Assembly (NCBI GenBank): GCA_964401835.1
Contig: CAYNZP010000004.1
Location: 1 to 64,000, forward strand
Reading direction: 5' to 3'
DNA from: CAYNZP01 sp964401835
Lineage (GTDB): Bacteria; Planctomycetota; Phycisphaerae; SM23-33
DNA length: 64,000 nt
Positions 50,816 to 60,828 of this stretch are shown here, one piece after another (position 1 is the first letter of the stretch; each line of letters starts with the position of its first letter). The position numbers and the translations under genes were made by a program. The notes under the pieces are model-generated. The model made no database searches, was not told the DNA's origin, and was given only the letters and a program-made list of their open reading frames with translations.

Positions 50816-50889
50816 CACGCCCGACAGGACTCGAACCTGTAACCTGCGGTTTAGAAGACCGCTGCTCTGTCCGGTTGAGCTACGGGCGC
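50816..50889 (-). tRNA. tRNA-Arg (anticodon TCT)
   Basis: On the minus strand a full cloverleaf can be drawn: acceptor GCGCCCG with CGGGCGT (first pair G-T), D-arm with GCTCAACCGGACAGAGC, anticodon loop CTTCTAA (anticodon TCT) on the stem GCGGT/ACCGC, and T-arm ACAGG-TTCGAGT-CCTGT. The discriminator is G. CCA is not encoded. It decodes AGA and AGG arginine codons. Confidence 0.92.
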
Positions 50890-51076
50890 TTGACTGCTTA
50901 ACTCTATTGACTATTCATGCCTCGGTCAAGGGCGTCTGTAAGAATCTTTGTTTATCGAACTTTTTTAACCAATACCTGAGGAAAACTCGCATGCGAAGTT
51001 TTTCCGGCTCGGGAATTCTTTTTTAGATTAAGCTTAAGACTTAACATTCAAGTAGTTTAAAAATAGAATTAGGCAT

Positions 51077-51766
51077 ATGAAAGAAACTAAAGAATCAAAT
51101 TCTGCCCCAAAGCGTCTGGTGCAGCGGGATATTGTTCGCAAGTTACTTCTTGATGTTTTTAAGCACAGGATCGTTGGCGGCGACAGGCTGAAAGAACAGC
51201 ACCTCGCTCAGCGTTTTGGTGTAAGCCGGACCCCAATAAGAGATGCGCTTGCAGCCTTGGGCGCGATTGGAATGGTTCAGATAAAGCCCAATTGTGGCGT
51301 AGAAGCCAGGCCTTTTGGCCCTGTGCAATTAAGGGAAATATTTCATATTCGAGGAGTTCTCGAGGCTGAGGCAGCTCGGTTGGCGTGCTGTGAAATTCCA
51401 ACCGACGAATTGGAGAAACTGCAAAAAGAATTACGGGACCTTACAGGTACCCCCAAAAACACTTCGTCCTGGGTCAAGAGAGCGGTTTCAGTCGATAAGC
51501 TACTGCATTCGCTTATTACTGGTAATTGTGGAAACCAAAGGCTTATTGAAGAGATTAGCCGCTACCGCGAGCTTATCGAGGCGATAAGGGAAGCAATAAA
51601 AAATCGCTTCAGCATCTTCCATCAGATTGCAGGCGAACATTTGGCAATTGTTGATGCTCTGCTAGAGAAGGACGCAGATAAGTCAGCTGTTGCAATGCGG
51701 AAACATATAGACAAGACCGCAGAAGTCGCTGTTTCAATAATGTTTAATGATTCTGAAAAAGAATAA
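51077..51766 (+). CDS. GntR/FCD-family transcriptional regulator
   Basis: A 229-residue regulator. The N-terminal winged helix shows the GntR pattern (GDRLKEQHLAQRFGVSRTPIRDALAALGAIGMVQ). The helical C-terminal FCD domain (REIFHIRGVLEAEAARLA, then HSLITGNCGNQRLIEEI and GEHLAIVDALLEKDADKSAVAMRKHI) usually binds a metal and an organic acid or sugar acid. It stands alone after the tRNA, with no obvious target gene next to it. Confidence 0.88.
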   Translation: MKETKESNSAPKRLVQRDIVRKLLLDVFKHRIVGGDRLKEQHLAQRFGVSRTPIRDALAALGAIGMVQIKPNCGVEARPFGPVQLREIFHIRGVLEAEAARLACCEIPTDELEKLQKELRDLTGTPKNTSSWVKRAVSVDKLLHSLITGNCGNQRLIEEISRYRELIEAIREAIKNRFSIFHQIAGEHLAIVDALLEKDADKSAVAMRKHIDKTAEVAVSIMFNDSEKE

Positions 51767-51783
51767 AAAGCGACCTGAGGGCT

Positions 51784-51993
51784 TTAGTCCATAGCCCAGA
51801 TTAACAGCCCGCCAAGGATGCAGACCGCCAAGACTGATATGAAAAGAATCGAAAGGTAAAACCAGAACCTCTCTGCATGTTGTTTTTTCTGCTTAAAGGC
51901 AAATGCTTCTGCAATGAAGCACCCAGCCAGCAATGGCAAAATACACAGGCATAGTTTGAATAATACAACGGTTTGTTGCGGCCAGGCGTTCAT
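51784..51993 (-). CDS. Small two-helix membrane protein
   Basis: A 69-residue frame with two hydrophobic segments (about 9-30 and 45-66) and a basic loop KQKKQHAERFW between them. There is no good ribosome binding site before the ATG, so the call leans on the membrane pattern alone. It lies downstream of the next minus-strand gene and could be co-transcribed with it. Confidence 0.45.
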   Translation of the reverse strand: MNAWPQQTVVLFKLCLCILPLLAGCFIAEAFAFKQKKQHAERFWFYLSILFISVLAVCILGGLLIWAMD

Positions 51994-52042
51994 TTAGGTC
52001 CAGGTTTCACGAATCAGTTGAAAAGAGTTAACGGGATAGGAC

Positions 52043-52345
52043 TTAGTCCCAATCTTTTGTTTCGTTCTCTTCGTCTTCGCCTTCTTCGTCGACTTTCCAC
52101 TTTTCGGATTCGTCCATCTCGTCGATTTCCCGCTCCATTACCTTCATTACCTTTTCCTGAAGTGGGGCGAACTTTCGGTACGATTCGAGCGTGGCCTGGT
52201 AGCTGGCGACCATATGGTTAATCTTGATCAACTGCCACTTGAGAAGGCAATCGGATTCCTTGACATTGGTGAAGGGATCGCACTTGAACGAGATTTCCCC
52301 ATTCGGGCCTCGTTGAAAAAATTCGCAATCCTTACATTGAATCAT
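52043..52345 (-). CDS. Small acidic protein with N-terminal Cys motif, unknown
   Basis: A 100-residue protein with GGAGC before the ATG. The N-terminus has CKDCEFFQRG followed by CDPF and a fourth Cys (SDCLLKW), fitting one metal site. The middle is a helix, and the last 25 residues are nearly all Glu, Asp and Lys. I recall similar CKDC-starting proteins in Planctomycetes, left as hypothetical. No enzyme motif. Confidence 0.6.
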   Translation of the reverse strand: MIQCKDCEFFQRGPNGEISFKCDPFTNVKESDCLLKWQLIKINHMVASYQATLESYRKFAPLQEKVMKVMEREIDEMDESEKWKVDEEGEDEENETKDWD

Positions 52346-52672
52346 GATTTAGCTCCAAAAAAGCTGATAAAATTAAAACCCTTGATTTATAATACCCCAG
52401 CTTGGGTGGGTAATCCAAGGCTGAAAGTTGTCGGAAACAGCCAAATCAAGCTTAAAACACAAGATAATTCCAACTCGCATAAGGCTGCTAGCGTACTATA
52501 ATACCACATCGTAGGCTTAAGTAGTTGAAATTGAATTTTGGAAAACCTATTGAACTTCGTATAACCAATACTACCCGCTTGTGGCGGGTTACGGGCCTGC
52601 AAGCGCTTCAAAATCAGGTTCTGAACTTACATTTAAAATAAGAATGTCAATAACTCCTACAAGGAGAAGTTT
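52346..52672. other. Intergenic region upstream of the S41 protease
   Basis: About 330 bp, AT-rich in the first half. It contains the promoters of two divergent genes. A weak inverted repeat (CTTGTGGCGGG and GCCTGCAAG, near 52568-52605) is present. No frame with a ribosome binding site was found. Confidence 0.35.
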
Positions 52673-55249
52673 GTGAAAAGGGTTCAAGTTTTTATAAGTA
52701 TCTCATTTTTTGGTATCTTACTGACCTCTCTCGTTTGTAATTCTTTTGCCGCAGCGCCCCCAAAAGAAGCTCCGACTACGATGAAGTCCGAGCCCACCTC
52801 GGCTCCGGCGAGCCAACCAGCCTTAGCGGATGAGGGGATGGCGTTTTTCTTTGAGGGTTTGGATGACGCCTTGGCTGGCGACGTAGAAACTGGTTTGGAA
52901 AAACTTCGTGAAGCTGCTACTGAATCTCCAGATAACTCGCGCTTTGCAGTTGGCCTGGCTCTTGTGGAGGATTATTCCGACCGACTTGCCCGGGCTGAAA
53001 AGGAACGGTCCGAGGATTACGCCAAAGCAGTCAATCGGGTAAAACGATACATGCTTGCCCAGAGTTACCTGAAAGAATTACGTGACAAAAAGATCGATAC
53101 GAAACTTCGGTCAGAAATCAAAAATGCGGTGGCACAGCTTAATAATATCAGCGATAAAGACGATCTTGCGACGGCTGATGACGAGGAAGTAGCGGAACTG
53201 GCAAGGAAATCTATCGAAGCTGTTCAAAAACTTGCAAGCCCTCTTAACAATGCTCAAAAATTGCTTAAGGGGGACGATTCCCAATATGCTGGCGAATTTC
53301 GACGAATCTGTGGCGATGTTACCGGGGACTTTCAGGAATATCAGCAGGTTCTCAAAATAATTGCCGCCAATAATATCCAAAGTCGTGAAGGTTTTTTGAA
53401 CCGTTTATCTTCAGTCGAAGAGCGTGTTGCCCAAAATATTGCTGACCTTGAGGTAATGACAGCTAAAAAACCCTGGCGGATGGCACTGGCTCATACGAGA
53501 TTGGCAAAAGAACTGGCCCTGCCAAAGGATAAGCAAACACAGCAGACGTGGTATCTGGATTTGATTGCCGATGCCCAGCAACGGGGAAAAGATTCGGTAG
53601 CAAACGCAAAATGGTACGATGCTCTCAGTGCCTATTCCGGACTTGAATCACTTGAGCCGGAAAATGAATCTTACGAAACATCGCTCAAGACTGTCCGACG
53701 TCACGTCCGTGTGCTGGGGCTTTACGGCAACGGTTCATTTGATGATGACACAAAAACCGAGAAACCCGAAGAAGATGATCTCGGCTGGCGAGATATTGTT
53801 TCGGGTGTCGATTCGGATATGGTTAAAAGGGCGATTTCACAGCTTGATGCAAGTTATGTTACAGCTGTTGATTATAAAAAAGTCGCCACCGGGGCCCTCA
53901 ACAGCGTGAAGGTGTTGGCTGAGACGCCACAGGTAGTGGATACTTTTCCTGGCTTGAAAGACGAGGAAAAGCGTGGCAGTTTCCTCAAGGCTGTCGATAG
54001 GCAGCTTGACTATATTGAAAAGAAAAGCCGAGTCGATCACATGGAGTTGGCCTTGGTCCTCAATGCCATTTTGAGTGCTTCAGAAAATACGGTGGAAATT
54101 CCCACCGAGGTGCTCACGGTTGAGTTCACAGATGGTTTTTTAAGCGAACTCGATGAATTCAGCTCCATGATCTGGCCGAATGATGTTGAGGATTTCAGAA
54201 AGATGACAATGGGGAAATTTTCCGGTGTTGGGATTCAAATAACCAAAGAGCCCGGCGAATATCTCAAGGTTGTTACGCCGCTGGCCGATTCACCTGCCCT
54301 CAAAGCGGGAATTAAAACCGACGACATAATTCTTTCGGTTGACGGCACGGAAACGAAAAGCTTGAGCGTCGATAAACTTGTTAGAATGATTACCGGCAAG
54401 AGGGGCACGAAGGTTGTCCTTCGCATCAAACGGCATGGCAAACTTAAACCTTTCGACGTGCCGTTAATTCGAGAGGATATTCGGATTCGAACCGTGAAAG
54501 GTTGGCGCCGCAATCCTTCCGGAGATTGGGATTTCATTCTCGATAAGGAAGCTGGGATTGGCTATATCAGGATTACACAATTTACAGATCGCACACCCGG
54601 CGATTTTAACTCTGCTTTGCGAAATTTAAACAAAGCCGGTGTCAAATCCCTGATACTTGACCTTAGATTAAATCCTGGTGGTTTGCTTCGCCCGGCAGCC
54701 AAAGTTGCTGACGAATTTTTAAAGTCAGGCCGAATCGTTTCAACTAAAGGCCGACAAGTCCGCGAAACATCTCTCAGTGCACGGTGGGGCGGGAAGTTTC
54801 TTGACGGAGAGTTAATTGTACTGGTTAACGAACATAGCGCCTCGGCTGCAGAAATCGTCTCTGGTGCTATTCAAGACACTGCACGAGGTGCTGTTGCTGG
54901 AATGCGATCTTACGGCAAGGGAAGTGTGCAGAATGTCATTGAGATCCGCCGTCAACGTGCATACCTCAAACTAACGACAGCATATTACTATCTTCCCAGC
55001 GGCCGCTGCCTGCACCGCCTGAACAGCAGCAAGGATTGGGGTGTTGACCCCGATTACAAGATTCCGGTTACTCCGCGTCAGCTAAAGAGGTGGCTGGAAA
55101 TACGCAGAAAAACGGATCTTCTTCAGGAAATTGACCCTGATGAGTTGAGCAATGATCTTGCTAAGCAATTTGATGCGGATATTCAGCTCAATACAGCCGT
55201 GACGCTCCTGAAATTGATAAAACTTCAAAAAGGAAAGCTCGCAGCCTGA
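52673..55249 (+). CDS. Exported S41-family carboxyl-terminal protease with PDZ domain
   Basis: An 858-residue protein starting at GTG 52673, behind AAGGAGAAG. Residues 1-27 are a signal peptide. Residues 50-460 are a long helical region with TPR-like stretches. A PDZ domain follows (about 513-603: GVGIQI, SPALKAGIKTDDIILSVDG). The S41 protease domain carries the catalytic Ser724 in HSASAAEIV and Lys749 in YGKGSVQ, 25 residues apart as in Prc/CtpA, with LILDLRLNPGGLL before them. Such proteases trim C-termini of periplasmic or envelope proteins. The N-terminal helical region is much longer than in ordinary CtpA and may recognise substrates. Its stop lies 4 bp from that of the convergent gene. 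Confidence 0.88.
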   Translation: MKRVQVFISISFFGILLTSLVCNSFAAAPPKEAPTTMKSEPTSAPASQPALADEGMAFFFEGLDDALAGDVETGLEKLREAATESPDNSRFAVGLALVEDYSDRLARAEKERSEDYAKAVNRVKRYMLAQSYLKELRDKKIDTKLRSEIKNAVAQLNNISDKDDLATADDEEVAELARKSIEAVQKLASPLNNAQKLLKGDDSQYAGEFRRICGDVTGDFQEYQQVLKIIAANNIQSREGFLNRLSSVEERVAQNIADLEVMTAKKPWRMALAHTRLAKELALPKDKQTQQTWYLDLIADAQQRGKDSVANAKWYDALSAYSGLESLEPENESYETSLKTVRRHVRVLGLYGNGSFDDDTKTEKPEEDDLGWRDIVSGVDSDMVKRAISQLDASYVTAVDYKKVATGALNSVKVLAETPQVVDTFPGLKDEEKRGSFLKAVDRQLDYIEKKSRVDHMELALVLNAILSASENTVEIPTEVLTVEFTDGFLSELDEFSSMIWPNDVEDFRKMTMGKFSGVGIQITKEPGEYLKVVTPLADSPALKAGIKTDDIILSVDGTETKSLSVDKLVRMITGKRGTKVVLRIKRHGKLKPFDVPLIREDIRIRTVKGWRRNPSGDWDFILDKEAGIGYIRITQFTDRTPGDFNSALRNLNKAGVKSLILDLRLNPGGLLRPAAKVADEFLKSGRIVSTKGRQVRETSLSARWGGKFLDGELIVLVNEHSASAAEIVSGAIQDTARGAVAGMRSYGKGSVQNVIEIRRQRAYLKLTTAYYYLPSGRCLHRLNSSKDWGVDPDYKIPVTPRQLKRWLEIRRKTDLLQEIDPDELSNDLAKQFDADIQLNTAVTLLKLIKLQKGKLAA

Positions 55250-55253
55250 AACC

Positions 55254-56057
55254 TTATTGGTAGAAAACAAGATAGGACAGCAGGAAAGCCAACTGCGTTA
55301 GTATGTTGACTGCCAACAAAAGGTCTCTTGTGAGCCCGCCTTGTCTTTTGTAGATGATGGGGCTGCTCAAGGATGCAACTATTATCGTTATTGCGGGAAC
55401 ACAAAACCGCCACCATCCTAGGTAATGAAAATAGATCATTGTGACCGCAAGAAGCACAGCAAATAAGATTGCCGTCTTCACAATTCCGCAATCCTGAGCG
55501 AATGTACGGATTCCGAACTCTGTTTTTGCGTTTGGTTTACAGAATTGGCAGGTTATTAACATTGACCATGCCCCCCAGATTGGCATCAAAATCAGGACTC
55601 GATAGAGCGCCATGGGCCATATCCATTGCAGCCAATGTGGTAAATCAGCGGGTGTATCAGAGTCCCATCTTCGAAGTACAAGGAAGCTCAGCATAAAGAA
55701 AATACAAATAATGCAGCTTGAAAGTGCTTTTCCTTCAGAGCTTTTCCCGCCTGAAATTTCCGCTAAAGAAAGTATAGCCCTTTTATAAAGCCAAAGGCAC
55801 ATTACTGCCAGAACCGCGGCTATCGGCATTGCCGGGATTGCGTAGAATCCTTCGCCGAAGAGTTTCCATGCTCCGCCCCATATCCCAACGCAAGCAAGCC
55901 CCCATCCAAAAGAAAGAAACATTATCCCCATAGCCGAGTTCTTGAACCGCTCAGCTGAGACGTAATTGAGCTTTTCATCACTTGCAGTAAGAAGCGTGTA
56001 TGCTCCGCTTTGGGTGAGCCAAATAAAAAGCGACTTTATCAGATTTTTTTGCGACAT
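55254..56057 (-). CDS. Polytopic membrane protein, unknown
   Basis: A 267-residue protein. ATG 56057 has AAGGA 7 nt upstream and is preferred to an in-frame TTG. It has six or seven hydrophobic segments, for example IMFLSFGWGLACVGIWGG, IPIAAVLAVM-type stretches and AILFAVLLAVTMIYF. The layout resembles Yip1-like membrane proteins of Planctomycetes, but no motif proves it. It is the last gene of the minus-strand run, 26 bp after the TPR protein. Confidence 0.6.
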   Translation of the reverse strand: MSQKNLIKSLFIWLTQSGAYTLLTASDEKLNYVSAERFKNSAMGIMFLSFGWGLACVGIWGGAWKLFGEGFYAIPAMPIAAVLAVMCLWLYKRAILSLAEISGGKSSEGKALSSCIICIFFMLSFLVLRRWDSDTPADLPHWLQWIWPMALYRVLILMPIWGAWSMLITCQFCKPNAKTEFGIRTFAQDCGIVKTAILFAVLLAVTMIYFHYLGWWRFCVPAITIIVASLSSPIIYKRQGGLTRDLLLAVNILTQLAFLLSYLVFYQ

Positions 56058-56083
56058 TGGTATTCCTTGATTCAAGATTTTTG

Positions 56084-58414
56084 CTATCGGTTATTAATAA
56101 AGGCTGCGGCCATCAGTTCTACAAGCGGGTCGCTGTCTTTTGAGAGGAACTCTATAACTGGGCTGTGGCTACTTGCATCAGACGAGCCGAGAAGTTCGGC
56201 CATGCGAAACCGTACCAGTGGGCTGGAGTCGTGGATAGCAGGGGCCAGCAATGAAAGTATTGCGTCGTCAAGTGGGACATTTTCCAGCGCCGTTAGCATT
56301 TCAGCTCTTACCACATCTGATTCGTCTTCCATAACTACTTTTAACATGGAAAGTAAAACCCGGCTGTCAAAAGTGCTTTCGATATCTTCTGGAAGCTTGG
56401 CCTTGCCTCTGTTGTGAAGGTTCGCAAAGGCCAGCATCGATGCCACTTTCCTTGTTGCCAGCATGCGTTTTGGCAGGGTTCCTTGCTTGATATCCCGAAC
56501 TATAAGGCCGAGTTGACGCTGGTAAGCTTTGGCCCAGCTTGCTTGAGCCGAACGGTCAAATTCACCAAGTATATCAGAGCGTCTTATGACTAAGGGCTCT
56601 ACGGTAACTGTTGGTACAGAGCTGATGAAGTCTTTGTCCCTCTGGAGCGGGTCGAGGATGGCTGTGACCTTCAGGGTAAGGTTTTCTAACGGATGCTGTA
56701 AGAGGAATCGTTCCAATCTACCGACATCGAGACGAACTTTGCACGTAATGCTTTCGCCTGCATCGAGATACCGGGGGGCAGGCCAGTTTGCCAAAGGCAG
56801 ATTTGAAAAATTTTTTTCCGTGTAAGCCTCAATATTTACTTCCAGGCTCATGGTCGGGCTGAAAAGACCCCAATTCCCAAGAGGAACGGACAGTTTGCTT
56901 TTATTTGAAAGTACGGCTTCTATCTCAACAGGTTCGCCCGGGACGAAATCGTCCTTTGTAGATTTGAGTGTTACTGAGATGTATTTTTCCGGCTCAAGAG
57001 CCATTTCCAGATGCTTTTGGTCAAAATCATCCAGAAGCTTTTTAGTTTTCAAGGCATCTTTTGCCGGCGGAAGTTCGATATCATATCGCCTTGCAAGTGC
57101 AATCAGTCGTCTAAAGGCTGGACCGTTTCTGCCCAGGGAGGTCCCCGTCAGTATCATGTCACTACCCGCTTCAATTTCTCCATTTTCGAGGAAATATTCA
57201 GCCAGGAACACCGCGGCATAAAGGTCTTCCCGGAGTAAGTCCTGGAGCTTCGGCAAGCCCTTTTCAGGTGAATTGGTCTTTAATTCTGCTGCCCCCAGCA
57301 GGAGTTCCACAATCGGGTCGCCAAGTCTCAGCTCGGAGGCCTTCTGGGCATATTTAAGTGCAATATTTGGTTTATCAACAACGATTAGATTAAACCAGGC
57401 CCGTTGTATTGCCAAAGCGGTGGAATCTCCCGAGATTTCGGCCTTTTGCTCAAAATCAGCATTCATGGCATTAATCAATTGCTCAGCCTGTTCGGCTTGT
57501 CCAAGAGCGTGGTAAGCTTCAATGAGCAGAGGGCGGATTTCGGTACCTTCAGGAAGTTCCGTAAGCATTGGCTGGAATTTCGCTATCGCTTCATCGTAAC
57601 GTTCAGCACTTAGCAGTGTATTTAAATATGGGTTTATCAATTCGGGTGGTGCAGTCTTTGCGGAATTGAATCGTTCAGATGCTTTCCAGGCATGGGCCAT
57701 GAATTCGGCAGCTTCATTATGCAGACCCAAAGAGTCCAAAACCGCTCCCAGTTCTATGGATGTTGCTATGTCGGCAGGGTTTGCCTGGATAAGCCCTAAA
57801 AGCAAGCTAACATTCCGGGAGTCATTCTCGGAGGCTTGCTGGGAAAGTAAATAGTTCAAGGCCATTGGATTTATGGGATCAAAATCCAGAGCTTGTTTGA
57901 GCGACTTATCAAATTGCTTTTTCTCGCCTTGACCCAGATGAATTCTGGCTGAAAGAGCAGCTGCTTGGGCTTTTAAATTGTTCGAAAAGTCTTTTCTCTG
58001 GGTTACGGAATCGAGGAATTCGATTCTTTTTTCGGCATCGTTGAGAGTGTCAAGGTTGAGGTTCAGCCAAAAGACGCCTTGTTTATAATCATCTGGAAAG
58101 CTCTTAAGATATTTCTCTCCAGCCAATGCGCTTTGTGCCAATTTCCCCTGGCTGGTGTAAATAATGTTCGCAAACAGGCGATTAACTTCAGGTTCTTCGG
58201 GAGAGAATTTTTCTGCAAATTTCGCTAAAGCTATAAGTCTTTTCGCTCTTGCAGGAGTTTTGGGGGGAGCATAGACCATTGATTGGGCTGAATGTAAAAG
58301 GCTTTGTGCGGCAAGAATATCTGCCGGGTTGGTTTCTTGGGCCGGGCAATGGTTTATAAGGATCGCTATCGAGAAGATGCAAATAATATAGGTTTCAAAA
58401 ACACATCTTTTCAT
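56084..58414 (-). CDS. Exported TPR protein with C-terminal HEAT-like repeats
   Basis: A 776-residue protein; ATG 58414 has GGAGATAAG upstream and gives a signal peptide (ICIFSIAILINHCPA). Residues 40-450 are tetratricopeptide-like helices (LLSAERYDEAIAKFQPML, AYHALGQAEQAEQLI). A beta-rich segment follows (about 490-620). The last 120 residues are HEAT-like (VVMEDESDVVRAEMLTALENVPLDDA, SPLVRFRMAELLGSSDASSHSP). It would work as a periplasmic scaffold. It follows lgt by 22 bp. Function not known. Confidence 0.65.
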   Translation of the reverse strand: MKRCVFETYIICIFSIAILINHCPAQETNPADILAAQSLLHSAQSMVYAPPKTPARAKRLIALAKFAEKFSPEEPEVNRLFANIIYTSQGKLAQSALAGEKYLKSFPDDYKQGVFWLNLNLDTLNDAEKRIEFLDSVTQRKDFSNNLKAQAAALSARIHLGQGEKKQFDKSLKQALDFDPINPMALNYLLSQQASENDSRNVSLLLGLIQANPADIATSIELGAVLDSLGLHNEAAEFMAHAWKASERFNSAKTAPPELINPYLNTLLSAERYDEAIAKFQPMLTELPEGTEIRPLLIEAYHALGQAEQAEQLINAMNADFEQKAEISGDSTALAIQRAWFNLIVVDKPNIALKYAQKASELRLGDPIVELLLGAAELKTNSPEKGLPKLQDLLREDLYAAVFLAEYFLENGEIEAGSDMILTGTSLGRNGPAFRRLIALARRYDIELPPAKDALKTKKLLDDFDQKHLEMALEPEKYISVTLKSTKDDFVPGEPVEIEAVLSNKSKLSVPLGNWGLFSPTMSLEVNIEAYTEKNFSNLPLANWPAPRYLDAGESITCKVRLDVGRLERFLLQHPLENLTLKVTAILDPLQRDKDFISSVPTVTVEPLVIRRSDILGEFDRSAQASWAKAYQRQLGLIVRDIKQGTLPKRMLATRKVASMLAFANLHNRGKAKLPEDIESTFDSRVLLSMLKVVMEDESDVVRAEMLTALENVPLDDAILSLLAPAIHDSSPLVRFRMAELLGSSDASSHSPVIEFLSKDSDPLVELMAAAFINNR

Positions 58415-58436
58415 CTTATCTCCAAAGCCAGGTCGA

Positions 58437-59528
58437 CTATTTCCTTCTTTTGTTTTTATGCGAATTTGTTCCAGCCTGATTGGAATTCGACTGACATTGA
58501 CGCTGGGCCATGACCGGTCCTGCACTGGCAGGCAATCGATAAAGCCATAACCACAAGCCAATGCCAGCGATGAACATAAAAATCGAGGTATATTGATTAT
58601 GGGTTAATTCAAAACGCAGCAGGTTATGTTTGTTATCGTCTCGGACAGATTCCAGGATGAATCTTGTAATCGGGTAGAGTATTACCATCAGGGCGAATAC
58701 CTGACCTTCTCGCTTTCTAAGTCGGAAAAACAACATTAAAATCGCAGCGATGAGCAGCGCATTGATCAGGCCCAATACCTGTGCTGGTTTGATAGGATGA
58801 GCATGAGAATCTTTGGCTATGGCGATTTGTTCCGCAGTCATTTCCCTTGGCCGAACAAGTCTTATCTGCCCTGTACGACGAAAAAATACCTGATCTATCA
58901 GCTTCTGGTGGGGGTGAATCTGTCCTTTGGCAAGCTGATGGGAATAAACGGGTGAAGGGCTTTGAGTTGCGAAAGAGAATGGGTTTTCCTTGCCATCTAC
59001 TTTGAAAAGCGGCTTGGAATACATGGGAAACTTCATTCCCAGAGGCCAATCTTTGCTCGCCAGAGAGCCATAACAACAGCCGTTGAGTGTGCAGCCGGCT
59101 CGTCCGAAGGCCAGACCTATCATTAAACTTATAGCCAGGAAATCGAGATATCGTCTAATTGGCAGCCGCTTTGCTCTAAGGTAAATCAGGACCATAATCA
59201 CGGCGAGGACGACACCACCGTAATAAATAAGGCCGCCGGAGGAGACGTTTAGCATCTCTCCAAGGGGATTGGGTGAATTTGCGAATTGCGTGTCCCAGTT
59301 CTCGATAACATAAGCGAGCCTCGAGCCCACAATACCACCGACAAGAGACAGCAAGCCGCAGTAGGTTATAAAGTCCGGGTTTTCGCCAGCCCGACGGGCA
59401 CGCCAGCGGGCAAGATAGATACCGCAGAGAAAACCGAAGACAAGCATCAATCCATAGCCGTAAATACGCAGAGGAATCTCAAGCCCGAAAATCTCCAGCG
59501 TTCCGAAGTCGAAAACAGTTTGAAGCAT
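58437..59528 (-). CDS. lgt: Prolipoprotein diacylglyceryl transferase
   Basis: A 363-residue inner-membrane enzyme that adds diacylglycerol to the lipobox Cys of prolipoproteins. The family signature GRAGCTLNGCCYG, with the essential Arg and Asn, is present, as are GGLIYYGGV near residue 100 and the closing RFILESVRDDN. It is longer than the usual 260-300 residues. A hydrophilic insert of about 70 residues after the signature (positions 175-245) and a basic tail account for the excess, as often in Planctomycetes. It has a client in this window: the ankyrin lipoprotein at 33644. Confidence 0.92.
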   Translation of the reverse strand: MLQTVFDFGTLEIFGLEIPLRIYGYGLMLVFGFLCGIYLARWRARRAGENPDFITYCGLLSLVGGIVGSRLAYVIENWDTQFANSPNPLGEMLNVSSGGLIYYGGVVLAVIMVLIYLRAKRLPIRRYLDFLAISLMIGLAFGRAGCTLNGCCYGSLASKDWPLGMKFPMYSKPLFKVDGKENPFSFATQSPSPVYSHQLAKGQIHPHQKLIDQVFFRRTGQIRLVRPREMTAEQIAIAKDSHAHPIKPAQVLGLINALLIAAILMLFFRLRKREGQVFALMVILYPITRFILESVRDDNKHNLLRFELTHNQYTSIFMFIAGIGLWLWLYRLPASAGPVMAQRQCQSNSNQAGTNSHKNKRRK

Positions 59529-59548
59529 TCTAGCCCCTCGCTATTGGA

Positions 59549-59908
59549 TTAGCTTATCTTCTTGGTCATCCGATTATTGTCGTCGACCAGAATTACGTTT
59601 GGTTTGATTTCCTGAGCCTCTTGAGGTTCGGCATAGGCGAATGACATGATAATAACCTTGTCACCGATATCTACAAGCCTTGCAGCAGCTCCATTGATGC
59701 AAATCAGGCCGCTTCCTTGCTCGCCTTCCATGACATAGGTTTCAAAACGGGCGCCATCAGTCATGTCTGCGACCAACACGCATTCGCCCGGGAGGATTCC
59801 GGATTCATCCAGCAAGTCCCGATCGATGGTTATCGAGCCGACATATTCCACGCATGCCTCGGTAATCGTTGCGTGATGGATTTTTGCACGTAAAACTTTT
59901 AATAACAT
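59549..59908 (-). CDS. panD: Aspartate 1-decarboxylase
   Basis: A 119-residue pyruvoyl enzyme that makes beta-alanine from aspartate for pantothenate. The self-cleavage site is the Gly-Ser of EYVGSITID. Other family blocks are KVLRAKIHHATIT at the start and CINGAAARLVDIGDKVIIMSFA. ATG 59908 is chosen since homology begins there; a GTG four codons earlier is possible. It lies 63 bp after panC, with which it forms the pantothenate pair. Confidence 0.94.
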   Translation of the reverse strand: MLLKVLRAKIHHATITEACVEYVGSITIDRDLLDESGILPGECVLVADMTDGARFETYVMEGEQGSGLICINGAAARLVDIGDKVIIMSFAYAEPQEAQEIKPNVILVDDNNRMTKKIS

Positions 59909-59971
59909 CAGCTTTCTCACTTCCTGTTTTAGCTAAGCTTTTATCCCATAATTCTAAAAATACTCGGCTGC

Positions 59972-60817
59972 TTAGTCCACCAGGATATTATCTATTAGTC
60001 TTGTATTGCCGAATTTAACCGCCAAAGCGATTACGACAGGTTTATCTGTATTTTCTACGTCCGAGAGAGTCTTAGGGTCGACAATTTGTATATAATCGAT
60101 TTCACCATCCGGAGCTTTTGGGCTGAGATGCTCTTTCATAGCTGAAATTACCTCAGCTGAGGTTGGGCGTTTTTCCCTGATTAAACCTTGCGCTTTCAGC
60201 AGAGATTGATATAGCTCGGTTGCCTGCTGGCGGTCTTTGTCTGACAAGTAGCTGTTTCGGCTAGACTTAGCCAAGCCGTCTTTTTCTCTTATCGTGGGGC
60301 ATACAACAATTTCAACGGGGAAATTCAAATCTTCAACCATCCGTGCAATGATAACTGACTGCTGGAAATCCTTTGCCCCGAAAAAGGCTTTGTCCGGCAA
60401 AACTATGTTGAAAAGCTTGGCTACAACCGTGCATACTCCGGAAAAATGCGTCGGACGGCTCTTGCCGCACAAAGCATCTCCAAGTTTTCCAACCGAGACC
60501 TTAGTCAGGCCTTCCTGTCCGTACATGGTTTCGGCGGTTGGAGTGAAGACGACATCTACCTTTTTTTCTTCACAGGCCTTCAGGTCGGCTTCGATAGGGC
60601 GGGGGTATGCTTCCAGGTCTTCATTGGGGCCGAACTGTGTCGGATTTAAAAAAATGCTCACCACAACGAAGTCTGTATCAGCCCGAGCTGAATCAATGAG
60701 ACTCAGATGACCTTCATGTAACGCGCCCATTGTTGGCACCAGGCCGATTGACTTGCACTCAGCTCGTGCTTTGCGGACCAAATTGCGAACTTCTTCGATT
60801 GTTTTAACGATTTCCAT
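59972..60817 (-). CDS. panC: Pantothenate synthetase
   Basis: A 281-residue enzyme that joins pantoate and beta-alanine with ATP. The nucleotide site PTMGALHEGHLSLI (HxGH), FLNPTQFGPNEDL, GAKDFQQ and the KMSKS-like KDGLAKSSRNSYL are conserved, and the length is standard. It works with panD just downstream. The third enzyme, PanB, is not in the window. It starts 11 bp after the deoxynucleoside kinase gene. Confidence 0.95.
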   Translation of the reverse strand: MEIVKTIEEVRNLVRKARAECKSIGLVPTMGALHEGHLSLIDSARADTDFVVVSIFLNPTQFGPNEDLEAYPRPIEADLKACEEKKVDVVFTPTAETMYGQEGLTKVSVGKLGDALCGKSRPTHFSGVCTVVAKLFNIVLPDKAFFGAKDFQQSVIIARMVEDLNFPVEIVVCPTIREKDGLAKSSRNSYLSDKDRQQATELYQSLLKAQGLIREKRPTSAEVISAMKEHLSPKAPDGEIDYIQIVDPKTLSDVENTDKPVVIALAVKFGNTRLIDNILVD

Positions 60818-60828
60818 TTTATGTAAAA